Part shown: positions 1-5,256 of the stretch, piece after piece
Layout of the letters: every line of letters starts with the position of its first letter
How positions within the stretch are numbered: position 1 is the first letter of the stretch
Source of the DNA: Anaerolineales bacterium
GTDB taxonomy: Bacteria > Chloroflexota > Anaerolineae > Anaerolineales > DRMV01
Assembly (NCBI GenBank): GCA_027026295.1
Contig: JALVOR010000275.1
Coordinates: 1-9,829, forward strand
Direction of reading: 5' to 3'
Length of the DNA stretch: 9,829 nucleotides
Position numbers and translations under genes: made by a program
The notes under the pieces: model-generated
Seen by the model: the letters and a program-made list of their open reading frames with translations, nothing else
What the model was told of the DNA's origin: nothing
The model's database searches: none

Positions 1-466
1 CCACCGCCGCGTTGTAGGCTGCGGAGACAGACATGCCGTCGCTGCAACTATCGGGCTGTCCCACACAGAAATAGGTTTCCGCTTCCGAAAGGTCGGGGTT
101 GAGGTTGTAAGAGTGCTGGTAAACCTTGTAATCTGCTTCCATCGTGCCTGCAAGGGCAAAACCCACACACGCACCGCAGTGCCCCTGGTCTTTCACGGAA
201 GTGGTGTAGTCGTGCCCGTAGACGCTCCGCCAATCCCACATTGCGGGGGCAGAGACACTCGCCAGCCCTATCTGCGCGTTAGCCTGGGCTTGCTCGTTTT
301 CCCATGCCTCCACGTCGGGAGAAACACCAAGGCCATACGAAGGCGGTGCTGTGGGAGTAGATTCATCGGCGCGAGCCACGGGTGTTTTCCCCGGCCAAAT
401 GATCACCGAAAGCAACATAAAAGCAATGAGTAAGGCTCCGGTTCTAAAGAAACGCTTTGCATCCAT
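1..466 (-). CDS. Secreted papain-family (C1) cysteine protease, C-terminus beyond window
   Basis: The minus strand is open from an ATG at 466 to the window edge, giving 155 codons without a stop. Residues 1-33 form a signal peptide: a basic start (MDAKRFFR), a hydrophobic core, then an ARA cleavage-like site before DE. A linker of about 40 residues follows. The mature domain begins with WDWR and then VKDQGHCGACVGF, which matches the papain active-site block. Cys100 is the expected nucleophile and Gln94 the oxyanion-hole residue, with the usual six-residue spacing. The next block, DLSEAETYFC followed by SCSDG, matches the family's LSEQ...C...C.GG segment. The Trp normally after the catalytic Cys is Val here. 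The catalytic His and Asn would lie beyond the window. An AGGAG site at 473-477 sits 6 bases before the ATG and supports this start. Role (family knowledge plus inference): extracellular protein degradation, with the divergent chagasin-like protein as likely inhibitor. Identification is strong, activity unproven. Confidence 0.88.
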   Translation of the reverse strand, partial: MDAKRFFRTGALLIAFMLLSVIIWPGKTPVARADESTPTAPPSYGLGVSPDVEAWENEQAQANAQIGLASVSAPAMWDWRSVYGHDYTTSVKDQGHCGACVGFALAGTMEADYKVYQHSYNLNPDLSEAETYFCVGQPDSCSDGMSVSAAYNAAV

Positions 467-609
467 CTTTGACTCCTTTCAAAAGGTAATACAAATACTG
501 TCGCTCATGTGATGAAGATAATGTTTGTCTTTGCTCAACGATAGGAGGGCAGCGTCGATGTTTATAACCCCTCTGCATTGTTTTCATGGCATCTCGACTG
601 GTTGTCGGT

Positions 610-638
610 ATTATAATGTGAATGCAGATGATTGACAA
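610..638 (-). promoter_or_regulatory. Near-consensus sigma70-type promoter for the cysteine protease
   Basis: On the minus strand TTGTCA (638-633) is separated by 17 bases from a perfect TATAAT (615-610). Transcription would begin near 603, giving a leader of about 137 bases before the protease ATG at 466. The same bases read on the plus strand give TTGACA (632-637) with a poorer TACTAT at 657-662 after 19 bases. This could be a weak overlapping divergent promoter toward the inhibitor gene. The minus-strand call is good, the plus-strand one weak. Confidence 0.65.
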
Positions 639-770
639 TAAAAAAACCGTTTATCTTACTATCTCCTTTGCAAAAGCCATAATGAGACGAGTTCCAGGTT
701 GTAAATTGCCATAGTCAAAAGTCATCAAGATTTGGCCCACCCGACTCAAATCTGGCGGACAGCCGAATGA

Positions 771-983
771 AGGCATACTCACTCCCATCGCGGCAAGCAT
801 TTTCTTGAAAATGTTGCGGGGCATGCCTGTAAGAAGACCGGGGGCGGCGGCGTTCCGGTTTTGGATTTCTTGATGCCTCACATGCTGAAAAATTTACTGG
901 GGAAAGAGGTGATAATGGGAACTTTTGGACAGTTTTTCCCGTCTAAACTAAAGCACAACGATGAAAATCCGCTGATACGATAA
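771..983 (+). other. Unrecognised coding-like stretch in the protease-inhibitor spacer
   Basis: The spacer between the divergent protease and inhibitor genes (467-993) holds no gene I can recognise. A plus-strand frame is open from 771 to a TAA at 981-983, just before the inhibitor's ribosome site. Its last 37 codons start at ATG 873 (MPHMLKNLLGKE...) and look protein-like, but no ribosome site is evident before that ATG. A second plus-strand frame covering about 755-871 also reads smoothly (...IAASIFLKMLRGMPVRRPG), so a frameshifted gene remnant of about 75 residues is possible. The minus strand carries a competing 76-codon frame at 651-881, also unrecognised. At most one of these is real. 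A decayed gene 3' end is my preferred reading, with low confidence. Confidence 0.25.
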
Positions 984-993
984 GGAGGTTACA

Positions 994-1398
994 ATGCGAA
1001 AATGGTTATTTTGGTTCATTTTGGCGGGTGTAGTGGTGGGGATGGTTTCATGTGACAAACAGCCTGCCAAGACGATCACGCTGACCGATCAGGATAACGG
1101 CAAAACCATTACGCTGGAGGCTGGGCAGGTACTGGTAATACGCTTACAGTCCAATCCCACTACAGGCTATGTTTGGGAACTCGGAGAGGTGGACGCTGGT
1201 GTCTTGAAGCAGGTGAGTGAGATGTTTACTCCACCGCCTCAAGCCACAGATCAGGCAGGTGCTGGCGGTGTGGACGAATGGCGTTTCCAAGCCGTAGGTA
1301 CCGGCACAACCACGCTGGTTCTAAATTACCGCCGCCCCTGGGAACAAGGCGTCACGCCAGCGAAAACGTTCACCCTCACCGTCACTGTGAAACAGTAA
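994..1398 (+). CDS. Chagasin-family (I42) cysteine-protease inhibitor lipoprotein
   Basis: The 134-residue protein starts with a basic, hydrophobic signal segment ending in MVSC, with Cys20 as probable lipidation site. The family is secreted or periplasmic and blocks papain-type (C1) proteases with three loops, all visible here: NPTTGY at 54-59 (BC loop), GAGG at 89-92 (DE loop) and RPWE at 114-117 (FG loop). The rest is an immunoglobulin-like beta fold ending in alternating Thr/Val strands. Total length and loop spacing fit chagasin domains of about 110 residues plus an anchor. The start is fixed by AAGGAGG at 982-988, five bases before ATG. A strong terminator follows. The neighbouring C1 protease on the opposite strand is the obvious candidate target (inference). 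The anchored inhibitor could protect the cell surface from its own protease or from foreign ones. Confidence 0.9.
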   Translation: MRKWLFWFILAGVVVGMVSCDKQPAKTITLTDQDNGKTITLEAGQVLVIRLQSNPTTGYVWELGEVDAGVLKQVSEMFTPPPQATDQAGAGGVDEWRFQAVGTGTTTLVLNYRRPWEQGVTPAKTFTLTVTVKQ

Positions 1399-1412
1399 CA
1401 CCCCTGTATAGC

Positions 1413-1450
1413 AAAAAACAGAGCCAGCAAAAGTGCTGGCTCTGTTTTTT
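1413..1450 (+). terminator. Rho-independent terminator of the inhibitor gene, probably bidirectional
   Basis: Arms at 1413-1429 and 1434-1450 are perfectly complementary over 17 bp around the loop AAAG. The core is CAGAGCCAGCA, flanked by an A-run on the left and a T-run (1445-1451) on the right. It begins 15 bases after the inhibitor's stop codon. The A-run also supplies a U-tract when read on the minus strand, so it can serve the AIM24 gene, which ends about 170 bases to the right. The rest of the convergent spacer up to 1617 shows nothing else I can support. Confidence 0.9.
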
Positions 1451-1617
1451 TGCTCGAAGCAGTTCCTGCTTTTGTCTTCTCGGGCTGGCCGACTTTAACG
1501 CTTTAACGATAGCACACTTTGGGCAACAGCACCCGACAGCCTGCTGAACGATCAGAAAACATACACTTGTTTGCCAAACCCCAGCCAGTCGGTCATAGCG
1601 CCTGCAATGCAGCCAGC

Positions 1618-2301
1618 CTAACTGCTCTTGGTGGGAATATAGCGGGAGATCTTCTGCGCGAGGTTGACGATGGGCATGGTTTGCAGCCACACCTTGCCGG
1701 GGCCGGTCAGGGTGGCAAGGAAAAGGCCTTCGCCGGAGAAGAAGATGTTTTTCAATCCCTTCACCCGCTCGATGCTGTAGTCCACCGTGGGCTCGAACGC
1801 AGCGATGTGGCCGGGATCGATTTTGAGGGTTTGTCCGGGCTGCAGGGTATATTCCCGCACCTCACCAGCGATCTCCATAAAGGCAACACCGGGGCCGGTA
1901 ATCTTTTGCAGGATGAAACCCTCGCCGCCAAACAGCCCCGCTCCCAGGCGCTTGCGGAAATGCATTTCCAGTTTCACGCCTTCCTGCGCGCACATGAAGG
2001 CATCGCGCTGGGCAATGATGCTCTGCCCCGCCGCCAGTTCCAGCGGGATGACTTTGCCCGGCGCTTCAGGCGTAAACACCACCAGGCAGCGGTTGCCTTT
2101 GCAGGTATAGGTCGTCATGAACAGGGATTCGCCCGCCAGGGCGCGCCCCAAACCTTTCATCAGGCCACCTTTGGTGTTGGTGGTCATCTCCACAGGGCCA
2201 CCCATCCAGGCCATGCCGCCCGCTTCGGTGTAAACCGATTCGTTTTGTCCCAAAACGACATCCACCGCCTGCATGACCGTGCCGGTAATTGTGTATTCCA
2301 T
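1618..2301 (-). CDS. AIM24-family protein (TIGR00266-type)
   Basis: The 227-residue protein matches the bacterial AIM24/TIGR00266 family in length and layout. It opens with MEYTITGTVMQAVDVVLGQNE and an EAGGMAWM segment. The middle has a Gly-rich GLMKGLGRALAGESLFMTTY stretch and GKVIPLEL. The second half has GAGLFGGEGFILQKITGPG and GEGLFLATLTGPGKVWLQTMP. These two G-E-G-x-F...L-T/I-G-P-G units suggest duplicated beta-rich lobes. No signal peptide or membrane segment is visible, so a cytosolic or peripheral protein is expected. The biochemical role of bacterial members is not established; the yeast namesake is mitochondrial. The start is supported by AAGGAGGA at 2306-2313, close upstream of the ATG. 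The gene lies 69 bases after the lipoprotein gene on the same strand but seems to have its own promoter. Confidence 0.92.
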   Translation of the reverse strand: MEYTITGTVMQAVDVVLGQNESVYTEAGGMAWMGGPVEMTTNTKGGLMKGLGRALAGESLFMTTYTCKGNRCLVVFTPEAPGKVIPLELAAGQSIIAQRDAFMCAQEGVKLEMHFRKRLGAGLFGGEGFILQKITGPGVAFMEIAGEVREYTLQPGQTLKIDPGHIAAFEPTVDYSIERVKGLKNIFFSGEGLFLATLTGPGKVWLQTMPIVNLAQKISRYIPTKSS

Positions 2302-2342
2302 GTCTTCCTCCTTCCGTGAATTAGACAGAAAACTTTTAAATC

Positions 2343-2351
2343 AGTATAGCA
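2343..2351 (-). promoter_or_regulatory. Extended -10 promoter for the AIM24 gene
   Basis: The minus strand reads TGCTATACT (2351-2343), a TGn extended -10 joined to a hexamer one base from consensus. No convincing -35 is present upstream. Transcription would start near 2336, leaving a leader of about 35 bases that contains the AAGGAGGA site. The same TGnTATNNT form precedes several other genes in this window. Confidence 0.5.
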
Positions 2352-2370
2352 TAAATCGGCGCGCCGGGGG

Positions 2371-3675
2371 TCAGTGTTCCACCCCAAGGAAAACGCCAGA
2401 GACGAAAGTGGGCTGGTTTTGCGAGTGGATATCCCAAATGAACACGGCGGGGTCGGAGCCGTTTACGCCTGAGAGCAGCAAAGTGTGGGAATCCAGCCAC
2501 GCGACGGGCGTAGCATATGTTTGTGCGGCAGGCAAAGCGCCCACCGCGAGGGGCTGGCCGGTGTTCAGATCGTAAAGAGCAAAATGCCCCTGATAACCCG
2601 TGTCGAAAGAGCCCGTGTATTCCTCCCAGGCCACATAGCGCCCGTCGGCTGAGAAAACTCCGTAGCCAATGCAGGAAGCATTTGCCACAGCCGAGACGGT
2701 GTTGAGCAGGCGTTCCTGCCCGCCTTGACCGGGGGCAATGATGTGAACGTGGCCGGGGTCGTCTTCCCGCCAATAGGCCGCCCATTGCCCGGTGGGGGAA
2801 ACGCCAACGATGTGGTTGGCATCGCCATTGGTTTCCTCAGGCAACACCTGGGTGGGTTGCAGGCTGGCAAGGTCAACGCGCCAGAGCCCTTTGCTGGGGG
2901 CAACCATGACATTACCGATGCCGAACAGCCGCCGTGTAACCCAAAGCGCGGTGGGTTGCCCTTGTGGGTCGCTTTCAAAGAGCAAAGGCAACAACGCATA
3001 GCCGTGGGAGGCGTCAAGAGAAAGGACTTCTGTGAACGACTGACCGGCGAGGCCCATGACCAGGCCGGTTTGAATCTGGTATTGTGCACCATAGCGCTCA
3101 TAGGTGTAGGCCACCCACTGCGAAGGCGGATAGGTCATCAGCGCAACAAGGGTGCTGGGTTGCGCGCCCTGAGGGAGCGAGGCAAGTGTCTGGGCAGCAC
3201 CTGTTGCAGATGCGTAAATGTACACGCCCTCAGGATAGCCATCATAGACGAAACTGACCTGACCAGGAGCGCCCACAGGGCGCATGTAGGTTGCGTCCAC
3301 CATCTCGGTGTCGGGTATGGTAGCAGACGCCGCGGTGGACAAGCCAGGCCAGGCATAAAACGCCGCAGTATGGTTGGCTTTGTTGCCTGTCCAGAAGCCT
3401 ATCGGCCAGGGCGCGGGGGCAGCAGTTGCGGTAGGCGTGGGCGGCGGCGCGGGAGGTGTGCCCAACGCCACCAGCGTCGCAGCCACCGAGGTAGCCACCG
3501 CTTCATCGGGGCTGAGGGTGGGTGCAGCCGGGTTGACAACGGCCGTAAGCGTGGCAGCAACCTGCGTTGCCACAGCATCTTGAGGGGAGGGCGCAGGCTG
3601 GGGGAAAAGCCCGCAAGCCATCAACAGCAATAACGCAGCCGAGGCTGCAAAGAGCCAGCCATGAAATCGCTTCAT
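2371..3675 (-). CDS. Lipoprotein with Ala/Thr/Pro linker and beta-propeller-like (TolB-like) domain
   Basis: The 434-residue protein has a signal peptide ending in LLMAC, with Cys21 as the lipidation site, so it is predicted to be membrane-anchored and extracytoplasmic. Residues 30-71 hold two copies of a 17-residue unit spaced 25 residues apart (SPQDAVATQVAATLTAV and SPDEAVATSVAATLVAL). A P/T/A linker to about residue 90 follows. The remainder shows repeated beta-propeller-like blades: short Y/F-V-Y strands, VGVSPTGQWAAYWRED, FSADGRYVAWEE, ALYDLNTGQPLAV and a final VFIWDI strand. The S/P-D/T-G-x-W/Y-V/A-A/W-Y/E pattern is typical of TolB/WD40-like sensors. No catalytic residues are recognised, so a binding or scaffold role at the cell surface is inferred. 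AAGGAGAA at 3682-3689 supports the start. Upstream lies a likely extended -10 promoter. Confidence 0.75.
   Translation of the reverse strand: MKRFHGWLFAASAALLLLMACGLFPQPAPSPQDAVATQVAATLTAVVNPAAPTLSPDEAVATSVAATLVALGTPPAPPPTPTATAAPAPWPIGFWTGNKANHTAAFYAWPGLSTAASATIPDTEMVDATYMRPVGAPGQVSFVYDGYPEGVYIYASATGAAQTLASLPQGAQPSTLVALMTYPPSQWVAYTYERYGAQYQIQTGLVMGLAGQSFTEVLSLDASHGYALLPLLFESDPQGQPTALWVTRRLFGIGNVMVAPSKGLWRVDLASLQPTQVLPEETNGDANHIVGVSPTGQWAAYWREDDPGHVHIIAPGQGGQERLLNTVSAVANASCIGYGVFSADGRYVAWEEYTGSFDTGYQGHFALYDLNTGQPLAVGALPAAQTYATPVAWLDSHTLLLSGVNGSDPAVFIWDIHSQNQPTFVSGVFLGVEH
3463..3588 (-). repeat. In-frame tandem repeat in the lipoprotein linker
   Basis: Two 17-residue units (protein residues 30-46 and 55-71) recur with a 25-residue period and are about 75% alike at the protein level. 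They look like short amphipathic Ala/Val/Thr helices between the lipid anchor and the propeller. The duplication keeps the reading frame. Confidence 0.7.
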
Positions 3676-3727
3676 ATCATTTTCTCCTTGCTTGTGGGAG
3701 GCCGAAACAGGAAAACCTCACAATACA

Positions 3728-3736
3728 AGCATAGCA
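3728..3736 (-). promoter_or_regulatory. Extended -10 promoter for the lipoprotein gene
   Basis: The minus strand reads TGCTATGCT (3736-3728). It has the TGn extension and a -10 hexamer with 4 of 6 consensus bases. No good -35 is present. The predicted start near 3721 leaves about 45 bases of leader with AAGGAGAA before the lipoprotein ATG. Confidence 0.4.
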
Positions 3737-3776
3737 CATTCCTGTGCGCGAGGCAGGGTTTTCCCGATGAGAAAAA

Positions 3777-4808
3777 CTACAATTTGGTGCCGTTCAGAGG
3801 TTGGGCGGCTTCCAGCGGCAACCGCCCCAGCCAGCGCAGCGCCAGCGGCCCCAGAAGCAGCGGCAACCACAGCGTTATCCCCCGGAATGCCACGGTGATG
3901 ACCGCTGCCGCGCCCAATTGCACATTGAGCGAGTTCAGCGCCACAGCAAGGATGCCTTCCACAATGCCGATGCCCGATGGCGTGGGCGAAATGATCATGA
4001 ACAGCATGGCAACAGCATAGCCCCCCACAATGGTGCCCAGCGAATACGGCACATGGAAGGCAAGGAAGACCAGCCACAAAATCATTACCTGAAGCAGTTT
4101 GCTGGTAACACCCAGCAGCGCAGGCAGGAAAACGGCATGGGGTTGCTGGCGGAGGGTGCGCAGCCCTTCACCCGCGTCCATGCCGAAAATGTACGCGCGT
4201 TCCTCAGAAAGGTAAGGGCGGTGAAACAACGGCCACAGCAGTTTGTTGATGCCCCGGGCGAAAGCGGTGAGCACCCTGGCGAGCAGAGGGCCGGAATACG
4301 TCCCCAGATACAGCAGCACACCCAACCCAACCGCCAGCAGCGCCATCAACGTCGAGGCAATGATTTCCACCGTGGTGAGGTGGTGGCGGCGCACCAGCAC
4401 CACCAGCCCCAACGCCAGCACCGCAAGGAAACCGGCGTATTCGAAAAACATATACACCACGCCCGCCACGGTTGCGCGGCTGGTGGAATAGCCCTGCTGC
4501 CGCGCTTCAGCGATATACACCGTCAGCCCGCTCATGCCGCCGCTGGGCACCACCACGCCAAAGAAGTTGGCGCTCAACGCCAGCAACGCCAGCCGCGGCA
4601 GCCGTTCTTCCAACCCCAACGCGCGGTAAACCAGTTTCAAATTCAACCCTGCATTCAGATACCACAAAACCTGCCCCCCAATAGCCAACAAAATAAAGCG
4701 TGCCTCCCCCTGTTTCAATGTATTGGTAACGGTGTGCACCTCTGCCAGCCGTCCGATGAGGAAGAAAATTCCCAGCAGCAGCGCCACCGCAAAAAGAAGT
4801 TTGCGCAT
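3777..4808 (-). CDS. UPF0104 / lysylphosphatidylglycerol-synthase-type multispanning membrane protein
   Basis: Taken from ATG 4808 this is a 343-residue, highly hydrophobic protein with about eight membrane segments. It matches the flippase-like transmembrane domain family found alone (UPF0104) or fused to lysyl-PG synthase. Marks of the family are the Asn-rich early segment (LWYLNAGLNLKLVYRALG), the FFGVVVPSGGMSGLTVYIAEA block and the late SPTPSGIGIVEG motif. Stand-alone members are thought to move or flip lipids, but the substrate is unknown here and no synthase domain is attached. The frame is open 28 codons further upstream to 4892. I reject that start because the extra part lies in an intergenic repeat and because TATAAT sits 6 bases before ATG 4808. 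No ribosome site precedes 4808, consistent with a leaderless transcript. The protein ends at TAG 3777-3779. Confidence 0.88.
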   Translation of the reverse strand: MRKLLFAVALLLGIFFLIGRLAEVHTVTNTLKQGEARFILLAIGGQVLWYLNAGLNLKLVYRALGLEERLPRLALLALSANFFGVVVPSGGMSGLTVYIAEARQQGYSTSRATVAGVVYMFFEYAGFLAVLALGLVVLVRRHHLTTVEIIASTLMALLAVGLGVLLYLGTYSGPLLARVLTAFARGINKLLWPLFHRPYLSEERAYIFGMDAGEGLRTLRQQPHAVFLPALLGVTSKLLQVMILWLVFLAFHVPYSLGTIVGGYAVAMLFMIISPTPSGIGIVEGILAVALNSLNVQLGAAAVITVAFRGITLWLPLLLGPLALRWLGRLPLEAAQPLNGTKL

Positions 4809-4814
4809 AGCGGC

Positions 4815-4823
4815 ATTATACCA
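4815..4823 (-). promoter_or_regulatory. Extended -10 promoter giving a leaderless UPF0104 transcript
   Basis: The minus strand reads TGGTATAAT (4823-4815), a perfect -10 with TGn extension. Only GCCGCT separates it from ATG at 4808, so transcription should begin at or beside the A of the start codon. No clear -35 is seen; upstream sequence is the end of the intergenic repeat. Confidence 0.65.
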
Positions 4824-4826
4824 AGC

Positions 4827-5178
4827 CTTTGTAACGTTCAGGCCTGCAAAGCGAAGCCGCAGATTCCGCAGATTGAAAACCGCAGAAGGCACAGAAATGC
4901 CACGAAAACACAGAAACGGCGCAATTCGAGAAGCATTACTTCGTCAGTCCGTAGCGTTCGAAGCAACACCGTGCCGAATTGACAATGCCCCTTGCGTTCC
5001 TCGCCTTCTTTGCAGTCTTTAGGTTACCCTTAGCATCCCTGGCGTCCCCTTGGAGACCTTGGCGTTCAAAAAATCCGTGTGCATCCGTGACCATCTGTGT
5101 TATCCGTGGCCTATCTTCCCAAGACTGAACAAAGTTACCCTTTGTGTTCGTATTGCGGGTCATCTGAACGGTTACAAA
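4827..5178 (-). repeat. Intergenic repeat copy A with inverted ends (MITE-like)
   Basis: The spacer between the HtrA stop and the UPF0104 start carries no gene. It is filled by a repeat that reads in the minus direction and matches copy B (7240-7517) over most of its length, and the head of copy C (8897-8975). Shared landmarks in order are GGCCACGGAT, a T-run, AACGCCAAGG, GCAAAG, CGAACGCTA, CTGACGAA, CCGTTTCTGTG and GGTTTTCAATCTGCG. The ends form an inverted repeat: TTTGTAACGTTCAG at 4827-4840 against TTTGTAACCGTTCAG read inward from 5178, one base different in length. A 75-codon minus-strand frame inside (4936-5163) looks like a translated repeat rather than a gene. No clear target-site duplication was found. 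Confidence 0.7.
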
Positions 5179-5202
5179 CCCTTCACATTTGCCGGGAAAG
5201 CA

Positions 5203-5227
5203 CAGCGCGCGGGCGAGCCGCGCGCTG
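5203..5227 (-). terminator. GC-rich hairpin downstream of the HtrA gene
   Basis: CAGCGCGCGG (5203-5212) and its exact complement (5218-5227) form a 10-bp stem with a 5-base loop, 29 bases past the HtrA stop codon. On the minus strand it is followed by TGCTTTCCC, which has only a short T-run. It is therefore a weak intrinsic terminator or an mRNA-stabilising hairpin. Confidence 0.5.
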
Positions 5228-5256
5228 CATTCCTGGCATTGCGATGCAATTGTCGT

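Noticed and set aside
444..638. 64-codon minus-strand frame over the protease promoter and start
   Set aside because: It overlaps the protease start in another frame, lacks a ribosome site and spans the promoter and leader.
1519..2319. 266-codon plus-strand open frame over the AIM24 gene
   Set aside because: It is antisense to a clear family match with its own ribosome site and has no recognisable motif. GC-rich third positions keep it open.
2725..3633. 302-codon plus-strand open frame over the lipoprotein gene
   Set aside because: The Arg/Gly-rich antisense translation has no signal peptide or motif. The minus-strand frame has a lipobox and a ribosome site.
3758..3776. Possible hairpin after the UPF0104 gene (GTTTTC ... 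GAAAAAC)
   Set aside because: The stem is weak, AT-rich and imperfect with no U-tract, too little to call a terminator.
3801..4982. 393-codon plus-strand open frame, the longest on that strand
   Set aside because: It is Gln/His/Arg-rich, typical of antisense to a hydrophobic membrane gene, and it runs on into the intergenic repeat.
4936..5163. 75-codon minus-strand frame whose peptide aligns with one at 7192-7413
   Set aside because: The alignment reflects shared repeat DNA. Neither frame has a ribosome site or a start at the same place, and neither resembles a known family.
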